Below are positions 50,809 through 58,697 of a DNA stretch of 58,697 nucleotides, piece by piece. A model generated the notes under the pieces. It was not told where the DNA came from. It did no database searches and saw only the letters and a list, made by a program, of their open reading frames with translations. How positions within the stretch are numbered: the first letter of the stretch is position 1; each line of letters begins with the position of its first letter. This DNA is from Candidatus Pullilachnospira intestinigallinarum (GTDB lineage: Bacteria; Bacillota; Clostridia; Lachnospirales; Lachnospiraceae), in the NCBI GenBank assembly GCA_018711275.1, contig DVIN01000082.1:1-58697 (forward strand). Reading direction: 5' to 3'. The position numbers and the translations under genes were made by a program.

Positions 50809-51786
50809 CTATTTCATAAATTCTTCGGGAAACCAGGCATTGGTATCGGCATATCTCCCTTTTTCATCACGGATCTCCACACGGATATATCCCTCTTCGC
50901 CGCTCAGCGGAAAACAGGCTTTTGTGATTGTCTGTCCGCAGGGCGCGGCTTTCCGGTAACAGTCCCTGCCCCTCATGGAAACATATATTTTCTCCACCGG
51001 ACTGGTCTCCACATACAGGACGCTGTCTTCCACATACACGCTGCGAAATTCCGGTCCCATGGAAGCGTAAAATCTTCCTTTTTTCAGAGCGTCCATCACG
51101 CCCTGATACGAAAACTCCTCCGGGCAGATCATGGTAAATCCGCCAAAAGAATCGCAAAGACCATCCCCCTCTTCCGATGCGTTATGATTGTCATCGGTGG
51201 CCACACAGAACCATCGCTTTCCGCCTCTCAAAGCCGCGTCGTACAGTCTGGGATTATATCCGTATAGACCGTCCAGCTCACAGCCGTGATTGTAGATTTC
51301 CATGGCGGAAACATGTTTCAGCGGAAGGAAATCCTGCTCCGTCTGCAAAGACCAGTACGGATGGTTATAGCAGATCCAGAATCCCAGCTTTTCCATCCGT
51401 TCCAGATAGGCATTGATCTCCTCAATATCCTCATAGGCCATGGTCGGGCAGAGATCCTCCTGCTTTCTTTCCCGATTGACGGAAGGATCCATATCATACA
51501 GGTTCAGGTGATAGACCTTTGTAACCGCAAAATCATCCTTCTCTTCGTTGATATTCACCTCACAGGCGCCAATAGCCAGAAAATTCTCATCGTTAAGCTC
51601 CTCATGGCGTTCGTACACGCAGTGATCCGTAAACGCAACAATGGAATACCCGTGTTTCTGATACATATCCTTGATTTCCGCCGCCGTTTTTCTGCCGTCG
51701 GAAACCGTGGTATGACAGTGAAGATTCGCTTTATAGTATCTGCCCTCCGGAAGAAGATTCCTTCTTTCCTGCTTCTTCATTTCCAT
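50809..51786 (-). CDS. PHP domain phosphoesterase
   Basis: A 325-residue metal-dependent phosphoesterase of the PHP superfamily: ANLHCHTTVSDG (HxH), FTDHCVY, CYNHPYW and TDDNHN are the metal-binding blocks. A C-terminal beta domain follows. The natural phosphodiester or phosphate ester is unknown. It is upstream of the sirtuin on the same strand (17-nt gap) and may share its transcript. Confidence 0.85.
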   Translation of the reverse strand: MEMKKQERRNLLPEGRYYKANLHCHTTVSDGRKTAAEIKDMYQKHGYSIVAFTDHCVYERHEELNDENFLAIGACEVNINEEKDDFAVTKVYHLNLYDMDPSVNRERKQEDLCPTMAYEDIEEINAYLERMEKLGFWICYNHPYWSLQTEQDFLPLKHVSAMEIYNHGCELDGLYGYNPRLYDAALRGGKRWFCVATDDNHNASEEGDGLCDSFGGFTMICPEEFSYQGVMDALKKGRFYASMGPEFRSVYVEDSVLYVETSPVEKIYVSMRGRDCYRKAAPCGQTITKACFPLSGEEGYIRVEIRDEKGRYADTNAWFPEEFMK

Positions 51787-52103
51787 TTTTCACACCTCCC
51801 GGATTATTCGTTTTTTTTGCGTTTATTATACCACATTACTTTTGTACATATCCACTGAAATTCCTTGAATATCAAACAAAATTGCCGGTCGTTTTGCTCT
51901 TTGGCCTCACTGTCACAGTTTCCCCCATACAGGCTGTGAAAACCGTAGTCCGGCGCCCGCAGATCCCGGAGAATCTCCGCCGATCCGGCGCGGCATTTTG
52001 CTGCTGACGGACAGTTGAATTGTTGTCGAAAATCTGCTATATTTAGCAGGGATTTTTCAGCACTCCGGCGAATACCGCCGGAAATACAGGGGGGAGATAT
52101 TTT
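51787..52103. promoter_or_regulatory. Divergent promoter region, PHP gene / MATE gene
   Basis: A 317-bp spacer. Toward MATE on the plus strand, TTGAAT (52015-52020), 17 nt, TATATT (52038-52043), with CTGCTATATTTAGCAG (6-bp arms, 52035-52050) over the -10 box, a possible operator. Toward PHP on the minus strand, an extended -10 TGGTATAAT lies near 51825-51833 with a weak -35. No gene is supported here. Confidence 0.65.
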
Positions 52104-53471
52104 ATGAAAACACAAACTGATCTGGGAGAAGGCCGGATTCCTTTTCTGGTCTTAAAACTGGCAGGTCCTGCCATGATCGCCCAGTTCGTCAATGTTCTTT
52201 ACAGTATTATTGACCGGATGTATATCGGCCACATTCCCGGCGACGGCGCCCTGGCTCTGGCCGGCGCCGGGGTCTGCGGCCCGATCGTCACTCTGCTCTC
52301 TTCCTTTGGCACTCTCATCGGTCTTGGCGGATCGATTCTTCTGTCGATCCGCCTGGGAGAAAAAAATATTCCAAAGGCAAAGCAGATCCTGGCCAACTCT
52401 TTTTTTATGCTCTGCATTTTTTCCGCAGTGCTGACGGTGCTGTTTCTGATAATCAAGGACCGTCTGCTGTGGTGGTTCGGAGCCAGCACCGCCACCTTTC
52501 CCTATGCGGATACCTACCTGACCATTTACACCTTCGGAACCTTTTTCGCTCTGATGGCCCTGGGTCTGAACTATTTTATCAGCTGTCAGGGATTTCCTGT
52601 GTACGGGATGGCTACGGTTCTTATTGGAGCCGCGGCAAACATTATTCTGGATCCCGTCTTTATTTTTCTGTTCCATATGGGGGTGGCCGGAGCCGCGGTA
52701 GCCACCGTCATCTCCCAGATGCTTTCCTGCGCTTTCGCACTGCGGTTTCTTTTTGGAGATCGCCCTCCGGTGCGGATCAGTTTTGGAGGATACGACAGAA
52801 AACTGATGGGACGGATCCTTTTTCTGGGCGTTTCTCCCTTTCTGATCCTTGCCACTGACAGCGTCATCCAGATTGTGATGAATACCTCGCTCCAGACTTT
52901 TGGCGGTCCCTCTCAGGGAGATAAGCTGATCACCTGCGCCACCATTGTACAGAGCTACATGCAGCTGATCACCTCTCCCATGCTGGGAATCAGCGGAGGC
53001 ACGCAGGCATTGATCAGCTATAACTATGGGGCCTGTCAGACCGGAAGAGTCAAGTCGGCCGAACGGTGGATCCTGCTGCTGATGCTGCTGTTTACCACTC
53101 TCATGTTTTTCGTATCCCGGCTCCTTCCTCAGTTCTTCGTGGTGTTTTTCACCACAGAACCGGATTATATGAAATTTTCCGTCTGGGGAATCCGGGTATT
53201 CACGATGATGATTATTCCACTCAGCTTCCAGTATGTGCTGGTGGACGGCCTGACCGCCATGGAACGCCCCAAAACGGCGCTGGCGCTCTCTCTGTTCCGG
53301 AAAACTCTTTTCACCGCGCTTGTCGTCATTTTGCCCGTGATCTTCTCCGCAAAGACTGCCTTCTTTGCGGAGCCCTTATCCGACGGTACCGCTGCGCTGA
53401 TTTCTACCACGGTATTTCTTCTGGTGGCAGACCGGCATCTGAAAAAGCGGGAACAGCAGGTCGTTCCGTAA
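52104..53471 (+). CDS. MATE family efflux transporter
   Basis: A 455-residue cation-coupled exporter with twelve hydrophobic segments in two six-helix halves. It starts MKTQTDLGEGRIPFLV and has the family segments FVNVLYSIIDRMYIGHI (split helix 1) and SPMLGISGGTQALISYNYGA, the second half signature. Typical substrates are drugs or metabolites. A lone gene behind its own promoter and palindrome, suggesting a separate regulator. Confidence 0.93.
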   Translation: MKTQTDLGEGRIPFLVLKLAGPAMIAQFVNVLYSIIDRMYIGHIPGDGALALAGAGVCGPIVTLLSSFGTLIGLGGSILLSIRLGEKNIPKAKQILANSFFMLCIFSAVLTVLFLIIKDRLLWWFGASTATFPYADTYLTIYTFGTFFALMALGLNYFISCQGFPVYGMATVLIGAAANIILDPVFIFLFHMGVAGAAVATVISQMLSCAFALRFLFGDRPPVRISFGGYDRKLMGRILFLGVSPFLILATDSVIQIVMNTSLQTFGGPSQGDKLITCATIVQSYMQLITSPMLGISGGTQALISYNYGACQTGRVKSAERWILLLMLLFTTLMFFVSRLLPQFFVVFFTTEPDYMKFSVWGIRVFTMMIIPLSFQYVLVDGLTAMERPKTALALSLFRKTLFTALVVILPVIFSAKTAFFAEPLSDGTAALISTTVFLLVADRHLKKREQQVVP

Positions 53472-53475
53472 AATA

Positions 53476-53513
53476 CGGCCGGAAGATTTCAGCAATAAGA
53501 AATCTTCCGGCCG
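53476..53513. terminator. Bidirectional terminator between MATE and the membrane-protein gene
   Basis: CGGCCGGAAGATTTC (53476-53490) is perfectly complementary to 53499-53513 across 8 nt. T-rich sequence follows on both sides (CATTTCATT on plus, TATTTTA on minus), and the two genes converge here. Confidence 0.85.
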
Positions 53514-53521
53514 CATTTCAT

Positions 53522-54742
53522 TCATCCGTTTTTTATTTTCAGTACTTCCTGCATTTCTTCCCTGGTACAGCTCTGCCTGCTGTATCTGGCTTTCTCATAA
53601 CAGCGGTGAAGCACTTCTGTGTTTTCCCTATCCAGATCCAGCGCTTCCTCCAGCTGACGGGGCGTCTTCTGTACGGGGATTTCCCTTCCCTGATATGCTT
53701 TTCCGATCTGCTTTTTATAATGTTTCCGGACTCTCGCATTCGGAGAAAAATCCCAGAACAGCCGCTCGGTATGTCTGTTTCCGACACGTTTCCGGCTTTC
53801 CGAGGCCGGCGGCGCAATCAGCCGCTCAATCTTATCTCCATTTTCCTCCGTTTCCCGGTAAAAACGGCAGTAAATCTGATACAGTTTGCGCAGGAAGAGA
53901 AATACCACTCCCAAAATCATGCAGAGCAGTATCAGGAACCCCAGAATATCCAGAATCTGATAAATGATTTCCAGCCAGCGGGGTGTTTCTTCCAGTTCTC
54001 CCGACATCATCATCTGCTGACTGACCGCCTGCTGCTGTGCAAAATCCTGGGAACCGCCCTGGGGAATCAGGCTCAGAAGCCACCGCAGCAGATCCCGAAA
54101 GATTCTTCCGATGGCCGTCAATATGTGATCCATTCCCACAAAAGGAGACACCAGCATGATTATCACAGTGAATCCCGAAAGAAACCACATCATCAGCTGA
54201 TTGGTTCTTCCCAGCTTTTTCACAGGAAGCCGCTCCAGAGACGCATGCGTCTGAACAAATAGCTCTATCTCCGTCAGGTTCACATAAAAATTGCAGAGGA
54301 TAAAATAACAGCCGGCGCCAAGTACCGCATAATTTTTCAGAAACTCACTCTCAAAATAAACCCCCGCAAAATACAGTATCAGAAACAGAATCAGCCAGGG
54401 ATATGCCGGCTGCGCCAGCCAGCAGGCGGTCCGATTGGCACGGGCGACAAAAAAGGAAAATGCTGCCACCGCCACCAGAAGACACATCCATACCCCGCCG
54501 GCCCCTGTTCCGCCCGCCGCATAGCCGCCGATCCCCATCAGCAGAGCGGCAAGAAAAAACTGCCAGAATTTTCTTGCTTTCTCTGCAGCCAGGGCGAGCA
54601 CAGCGCAGGGAAGCAGCAGATACAGTCCTCGCGCCAGTATCCAGACGTTGTCCGTAATCTGTTCCATCACAATACTGTAAATGCCTGCCAGAAGCATGGC
54701 TCCGTGCAGAATTTCCAGCGCTTTGATCGCATATTTTCTCAT
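53522..54742 (-). CDS. Membrane protein of the MoxR-DUF58 operon (DUF4129-like C-terminus)
   Basis: A 406-residue protein with about seven hydrophobic helices (first two thirds) and a soluble C-terminal part containing ARVRKHYKKQIGKAYQGRE and TPRQLEEA, resembling the DUF4129 domain that ends membrane proteins or transglutaminases in such operons. Start at 54742 overlaps the DUF58 stop (ATGA) behind GGGAGGTGG. Function unknown; likely envelope-related together with the two genes before it. Confidence 0.75.
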   Translation of the reverse strand: MRKYAIKALEILHGAMLLAGIYSIVMEQITDNVWILARGLYLLLPCAVLALAAEKARKFWQFFLAALLMGIGGYAAGGTGAGGVWMCLLVAVAAFSFFVARANRTACWLAQPAYPWLILFLILYFAGVYFESEFLKNYAVLGAGCYFILCNFYVNLTEIELFVQTHASLERLPVKKLGRTNQLMMWFLSGFTVIIMLVSPFVGMDHILTAIGRIFRDLLRWLLSLIPQGGSQDFAQQQAVSQQMMMSGELEETPRWLEIIYQILDILGFLILLCMILGVVFLFLRKLYQIYCRFYRETEENGDKIERLIAPPASESRKRVGNRHTERLFWDFSPNARVRKHYKKQIGKAYQGREIPVQKTPRQLEEALDLDRENTEVLHRCYEKARYSRQSCTREEMQEVLKIKNG

Positions 54743-55863
54743 TTTTCCACCTCCCAGCGGATCCAGCGGATCTGTTCTTCGCGGGGCAGCTTCCATTCCA
54801 TCTCCGCATACAAAGTGGCAATCCAGATACAGCCGCTGCCTTCCCTGGCCAGTCGCAGAAAAGCCTCCACACAGCTGGGGCGCTGATTCTTGGAAATCAT
54901 CACATAGGTGGTGGACGTACCTGTTCCCATCTCCCGTTCCCGATCCAGAACGAATTCCATGGGATCGGCCTTCTGGTTCAGGTCCAGCCGGGCAAGGCCC
55001 TCACTGACCAGCCTCACCTGCTGTTCCCCGCATCCCGCTTTCAGGACAAAGGTACGGCCGTTTCGAATATCTTTTCCATTGGTACGAAATCCCACCGGAA
55101 TTCCTTCCTGGATACAGCGGGAGGCCAGGGAGGCGGCAATCCGTATCTCCTCCTCATGAATCTCATCATACTTCCAGATCGTTTCATCCTCCACATCCAA
55201 CAGGATCATCACCTCCTGGGCTGTGGTGGATCCGTACAGATTGACCATCAGTTCCCCGGTTCTGGCCGCGGCTTTCCAGTTGATTTTATTCATGGGATCC
55301 GCAGGCCCGTATTCCCGGATTCCACGGAATTCAAAGGGATCCTCATAAAGATTCCGGCTTGCCAGCACGGAGCCCATCACTTTCTGAAAAGAAATGTCCA
55401 GCTGTTCACTGTCCACCAGACGGGGGTACACATAGAAGAAATCCCTGCTTTCCAGTGTCTCATAATATTTTCGGGTCATCAGCGGGCTTCGGGTCACCAG
55501 TTCCACTTTTTCCAGCTCATAATACCCTCTGTGCGTACACCGGAACGGAATGGTCCTGGTAATTTTCTGATAACCTCCCACGGAAAACACATCGCGTTTG
55601 TAGCACTGGTCCGATACGCTGGTATTTTCACCGTCTGAAAACCAGAGATCCCGGTGAACCTGAAAACCCACCTGCAAAAGCGGAAGAAACAGCCGCTTTC
55701 CATTGGCGATGGTCTCCGTCAGACGGGCCTCCTGTCCCTCCATGGCAGGCTGATCCTGAAAACGTACCTGTACTGTCAGATTTTTTGACCAGAAAGAACG
55801 GAAACAGGCGTCCAGCAGGTAATTTATCAGAAAAGCCCCCAATAAAATTACCACGATCGTCAT
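54739..55863 (-). CDS. DUF58 domain protein
   Basis: A 374-residue protein with one N-terminal membrane helix and the DUF58 hallmark FRGIREYGPADPMNKINWK, then TAQEVMILLDVEDET (a von Willebrand A-like fold). DUF58 proteins act with MoxR ATPases, perhaps in assembly or metal insertion of envelope proteins. It begins 2 nt after the MoxR stop and overlaps the next gene, so the three are one operon. Confidence 0.9.
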   Translation of the reverse strand: MTIVVILLGAFLINYLLDACFRSFWSKNLTVQVRFQDQPAMEGQEARLTETIANGKRLFLPLLQVGFQVHRDLWFSDGENTSVSDQCYKRDVFSVGGYQKITRTIPFRCTHRGYYELEKVELVTRSPLMTRKYYETLESRDFFYVYPRLVDSEQLDISFQKVMGSVLASRNLYEDPFEFRGIREYGPADPMNKINWKAAARTGELMVNLYGSTTAQEVMILLDVEDETIWKYDEIHEEEIRIAASLASRCIQEGIPVGFRTNGKDIRNGRTFVLKAGCGEQQVRLVSEGLARLDLNQKADPMEFVLDREREMGTGTSTTYVMISKNQRPSCVEAFLRLAREGSGCIWIATLYAEMEWKLPREEQIRWIRWEVEK

Positions 55864-55864
55864 C

Positions 55865-56815
55865 TTATCTCTTCTCCCATTCCTCTACCGGCACCGGCAC
55901 CTTATCCAGAATTTCACGGATTCTGTCTTCTCCCGTTACCGCGCTTCCATATCCTCTGGATAATACCAGACGATGGGCCATTACCGGTACCGCCACCGCC
56001 TGCACATCCTCCGGAACCACATAATCTCTTCCTTCCAGCCAGCCGATGGCCTGCGATGCGTGCAGCAGCGCCAGTGTTCCTCTGGGACTGACTCCGGAAC
56101 GGATTTCCCGGTTCTCACGGGTGGCCTCCACCAGCTTTACCATATATTCCAGCAGCTGCGGATGAACAAAAACCTGACGAACTTCCCGGCCCGCCTCCAT
56201 CACCATCTGACAGCTGCAGACCGCCTCCAGGGTTTCATAAGGCGTTTCCTTCAGAAAGCGATTCAGAATCTTCAGTTCTTCTTTCTCATCCGGAAGTCCC
56301 ATGGACAGCTTCATGAAAAAACGGTCCAGCTGCGCCTCCGGCAGCGGAAAAGTTCCCGTAGTCTCCAGAGGATTCTGTGTGGCTATGACAAAAAACGGTT
56401 CCTGGAGTTTTCTGGTGTTACCATCCACTGTCACCTGCCGCTCTTCCATACACTCCAGAAGACTCGACTGGGTCCTGGGCGTCGCCCGGTTGATCTCATC
56501 CGCCAGAATGATATTGGCAAATACCGGCCCCTTACGGAAAACAAATTCTCCTTCTTTCTGATTGTAATAGTTCAGTCCCGTCACATCTGAGGGCAGCAGA
56601 TCCGGTGTAAACTGAATTCTCGAAAATGCCGCTTCCAGGGATCTGGCCAGGGATTTTGCCAGAAGGGTTTTTCCGGTTCCCGGAACATCCTCCAGCAGCA
56701 CATGACCGCCGGCGGCAAGACTTGCCAGTACCAGATCGATGGTCTGCTCTTTTCCCACCAGCACCTTTCCCATATTATCGCGGACCGCCCGCATTGCTTC
56801 CTGCGCTCTGCTCAT
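55865..56815 (-). CDS. MoxR family AAA+ ATPase
   Basis: A complete 316-residue MoxR: EDVPGTGKTLLAKSLA (Walker A), ILADEINRATPRTQ (Walker B), VIATQNPLETTGT (sensor 1), RSGVSPRGTLALL, and an intact lid GRDYVVPEDVQAVA followed by MAHRLVLSRGYG. It serves as a chaperone ATPase for the DUF58 partner downstream. It provides the yardstick showing that the MoxR at 35.4-36.4 kb has lost this C-terminal part. Confidence 0.94.
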   Translation of the reverse strand: MSRAQEAMRAVRDNMGKVLVGKEQTIDLVLASLAAGGHVLLEDVPGTGKTLLAKSLARSLEAAFSRIQFTPDLLPSDVTGLNYYNQKEGEFVFRKGPVFANIILADEINRATPRTQSSLLECMEERQVTVDGNTRKLQEPFFVIATQNPLETTGTFPLPEAQLDRFFMKLSMGLPDEKEELKILNRFLKETPYETLEAVCSCQMVMEAGREVRQVFVHPQLLEYMVKLVEATRENREIRSGVSPRGTLALLHASQAIGWLEGRDYVVPEDVQAVAVPVMAHRLVLSRGYGSAVTGEDRIREILDKVPVPVEEWEKR

Positions 56816-56844
56816 TGTCTCAACCTCCGTCTATATCCAAACGG

Positions 56845-56885
56845 AAAAAGCCCCGGAAATCCTCATCCTTGAGAATGCTCCGGGG
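56845..56885 (-). terminator. Terminator of the fhs-fchA-folD unit
   Basis: On the minus strand CCCCGGA (56885-56879) pairs with TCCGGGG (56857-56851) around a ~20-nt loop, followed by CTTTTT. It lies 20-60 nt after the folD stop. Confidence 0.75.
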
Positions 56886-56904
56886 AATGCTTTTTCCTGG
56901 AAAA

Positions 56905-57756
56905 TTACATGTATTTCCGTTTCGCGGCCTCCACCACATGGTCCACCAGAACAGAAGTGGTCACACTTCCCACTCCGCCCGGTACCGGGGTGATGGCATC
57001 CACAATGGGCTCCACCGCCGCGTAATCCACATCACCGCAGAGCTTTCCTTCCGCGTTTACGTTGATTCCCACGTCGATAACTGTCTGGCCCGGTCTCACA
57101 TAATCTGCGCCCACAACGCCGGCACGGCCTGCGGCAACAATGATAATGTCAGCCTCTCTGGTCACAGAAGGCATATCAACCGTTTTTGTATGACACACAG
57201 TAACGGTGGCATTTTTCTTGATCAGCATCATGGCTGCCGGTTTTCCCACCACCAGGCTGCGGCCGATCACCACGGCTTTTTTACCGGTGCAGTCGATTCC
57301 GTAATGATCCAGAATCTCCATGCAGGCCTGCGGCGTACAGGGCGGGAATCCCAGAGGCTTTCCGGTAAATACGCCTGCCATGGAGCCATCGGTCATACAG
57401 TCCACGTCTTTTGCCGGATCCAGCGCGTTTTCGATCACGGACTGATCCAGATGTTTCGGCAGCGGACGGAACAGCAGAACGCCATGAATACTGTCGTCTT
57501 TGTTTACCTTATCAATCGTTGCCAGAAGTTCTTCCTGTGACACATCTTCCGGAAGAAGAAATTTCACACACTCCACGCCAAGCGTCTCACAACGTTTGGT
57601 AGCTCCCTTCTCGTAAGAAATATCGCTTCCGTTTTCTCCCACACGGATAATACCCAGCGTGGGGGTGATTCCTTTTTCTTTCAGCGCGGCCACATCCGCT
57701 TTGATTCTCTCATTCAGAGAGGCGTTGACTTCTTTACCCAGTAACTGCTTTGCCAT
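56905..57756 (-). CDS. folD: Bifunctional methylene-THF dehydrogenase / methenyl-THF cyclohydrolase
   Basis: Interconverts 10-formyl-, methenyl- and methylene-THF. At 283 residues it has the active-site region VGENGSDISYEKGATKRC, split around the conserved Tyr and Lys, HGVLLFRPLPKHLD, and the NADP loop GRSLVVGKPAAMML. The end CTPQACMEI is typical. With fhs and fchA upstream it makes a formate-to-methylene-THF segment. Confidence 0.95.
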   Translation of the reverse strand: MAKQLLGKEVNASLNERIKADVAALKEKGITPTLGIIRVGENGSDISYEKGATKRCETLGVECVKFLLPEDVSQEELLATIDKVNKDDSIHGVLLFRPLPKHLDQSVIENALDPAKDVDCMTDGSMAGVFTGKPLGFPPCTPQACMEILDHYGIDCTGKKAVVIGRSLVVGKPAAMMLIKKNATVTVCHTKTVDMPSVTREADIIIVAAGRAGVVGADYVRPGQTVIDVGINVNAEGKLCGDVDYAAVEPIVDAITPVPGGVGSVTTSVLVDHVVEAAKRKYM

Positions 57757-57813
57757 TTCTATGGTTCCTCCTCTTATTCATAATAACAGAAAGCCTGTAC
57801 TTTGGATTTTCTG

Positions 57814-58443
57814 CTATTTCAATCTGCCCAGTACGCTGTCAAAAATCTCATCTGCTTTCTTCGTGTACTTCTCCAGCATTGCGTCACACTTTGCGTTGAG
57901 TTCTTCCGCGTACTCTCTGTTTTTCATGGACTTGGTGTTAATGTAAACATTCAGACTCGCTCCTTTTAAGGCAGCCTTGCAGAAAGCCACGCCCACGCCG
58001 GCATCACTGATGGCAAGAGCAGAACCCTTTGCCGCAAATTCCTCGATAATGTCAATGGCCTCACAGCACTTTTCCATAATCTCCATGGGAACAGAGCAGG
58101 CATCTTTCAGAACGATCTCCATCACTCTTGCTTTCTCCGCCTTCTCTTCCTCGGTTTCTCTTGGCATGCCGTAAGCTTTGGAGAGCGGTTCAAAAACCTC
58201 CGCGTCTCTCTCAATCAGATGCAGCAGTTCTGCCTGCAGCTTATCGGATTTGGCTTTCAGTTCATACATTTCCGCCTCCACGTCGGCATATTTTTTCTTG
58301 CCGACAGTCAGGCTTCCCACCATATTTCCAAGAGCAGTTCCCACAGCTCCCACCAGAGCAGATGCGCCGCCGCCGCCCGGAACGGGAGCCTTGGAAGCAA
58401 GAACCTCCACAAATTCGTTACAAGGTACTGTTGAAAATCCCAT
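57814..58443 (-). CDS. fchA: Methenyl-THF cyclohydrolase / formiminotetrahydrofolate cyclodeaminase
   Basis: A 209-residue FTCD-C family protein with the SxxPxPGGG loop (KAPVPGGGGASALVGAVG) and FEPLSKAYGMP. In acetogenic and purinolytic Clostridia this protein opens or closes the methenyl-THF ring. FolD may duplicate the cyclohydrolase step. It lies between fhs and folD on one strand with AAAGGAG before the ATG. Confidence 0.92.
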   Translation of the reverse strand: MGFSTVPCNEFVEVLASKAPVPGGGGASALVGAVGTALGNMVGSLTVGKKKYADVEAEMYELKAKSDKLQAELLHLIERDAEVFEPLSKAYGMPRETEEEKAEKARVMEIVLKDACSVPMEIMEKCCEAIDIIEEFAAKGSALAISDAGVGVAFCKAALKGASLNVYINTKSMKNREYAEELNAKCDAMLEKYTKKADEIFDSVLGRLK

Positions 58444-58477
58444 CGTTATCGTCTCCTTTATCTTTCTTGCATATATT

Positions 58478-58501
58478 CCGGGGGACCCTAGGGCCCCCCG
58501 G
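58478..58501. repeat. GC-rich palindrome between fhs and fchA
   Basis: CCGGGGGACCCTAGGG and its complement form a 24-bp near-perfect palindrome (one mismatched pair). It lies about 35 bp upstream of the fchA start and has no T-run. It could shape mRNA processing or pausing; no known element is recognised. Confidence 0.55.
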
Positions 58502-58564
58502 GAAATTTCTTTTTCTACCGCTTTGCCGGCACCTGCCGGCTTACAGTTCCGTCCACAGACGCGA

Positions 58565-58697
58565 TCAGAACAGACCGGTGATCTTTCCGTTCTCGTCCAC
58601 GTCGATCTTCTCGGCAGCCGGTACCTTCGGCAGTCCGGGCATCGTCATGATCTCGCCGGTCAGGGCTACGATGAAGCCTGCGCCTGCGGAAATCTTC
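58565..58697 (-). CDS. fhs: Formate-tetrahydrofolate ligase (C-terminal end only)
   Basis: ATP-dependent activation of formate to 10-formyl-THF. Only the last 43 codons are in the window; they read [20 protein letters not shown], then [16 protein letters not shown], and end KITGLF before TGA. This is the well-conserved end of Fhs. It is upstream of fchA and folD and would head the methyl branch. Confidence 0.92.
   Translation of the reverse strand, partial: KISAGAGFIVALTGEIMTMPGLPKVPAAEKIDVDENGKITGLF

Noticed and set aside
51804..52115. Possible 103-codon minus-strand gene in the PHP-MATE spacer
   Set aside because: No ribosome site, cysteine-rich meaningless sequence, and the region contains promoters for both flanking genes.
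1..58697. tRNA, rRNA, CRISPR arrays, intact IS elements or prophage genes
   Set aside because: I looked for T-loop sequences, regular spaced repeats, transposases, integrases and phage structural genes and saw none I could support.

Overview
The window reads as chromosomal DNA of an anaerobic Firmicute of the Lachnospiraceae type, about 55% GC by eye. The supports are AGGAGG-type ribosome sites, the rplU-prp-rpmA-obgE order with an L27 that carries a Prp-cleavable N-terminus, anaerobic sulfite reductase asrABC, an ECF biotin S-component, and many B12/radical-SAM and 4Fe-4S proteins. The methyl branch of one-carbon metabolism (fhs, fchA, folD, and metF-metV with an RnfC-like subunit) suggests an acetogen or a relative of one. 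I saw no tRNA, rRNA, CRISPR array or intact insertion sequence.

Layout. 1-13.3 kb: the conserved ribosome/radical-SAM cluster (radical SAM pair, RNase G, L21, Prp, L27, Obg, YhbY, NadD) on the minus strand, interrupted by about 6 kb of DegV, GH78 rhamnosidase, AraC regulator and CPBP protease. 13.3-19.8 kb: small metabolic and stress genes (DUF1622, DUF2284, ArsC/Spx, YaaA) and a MarR-controlled heterodimeric ABC exporter. 19.8-22.2 kb: an FNT channel behind a ZTP (pfl) riboswitch, then a retron with promoter, msr-msd RNA bounded by a1/a2 repeats, and reverse transcriptase. 22.3-25.9 kb: a Crp/Fnr regulator and asrABC behind a CRP-like site at -41.5. 26-31 kb: DUF1284, BioY with a BirA operator, SRAP and a SWIM-SNF2 helicase. 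31-44.7 kb: mixed metabolism and regulation, including a chorismate mutase/shikimate kinase fusion, a class II aldolase, a two-component system with an ABC transporter, and a TetR/MFS pair. 45-48.5 kb: metF-metV-rnfC2 behind a structured leader. 48.9-56.8 kb: QueA, a divergent sirtuin, a PHP phosphoesterase, a MATE exporter and a MoxR-DUF58-membrane protein operon. 56.9-58.7 kb: folD, fchA and the end of fhs.

The most interesting system is the retron at 20,886-22,212. The RT aligns well with Ec86-type retron RTs. Its upstream RNA has a TTGTTT-17-TATAAT promoter, a near-perfect 17/18-nt inverted repeat pair, a candidate branching G and a long msd hairpin. No effector gene is recognisable next to it. 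A second theme is gene decay by short deletions that weld the start of one gene to the end of another: an ABC exporter, a MoxR/transglutaminase-type operon, dinJ-yafQ, a PD-(D/E)XK gene and the start of an MFS exporter.

All calls come from reading the sequence and from remembered family motifs. No database search was run.
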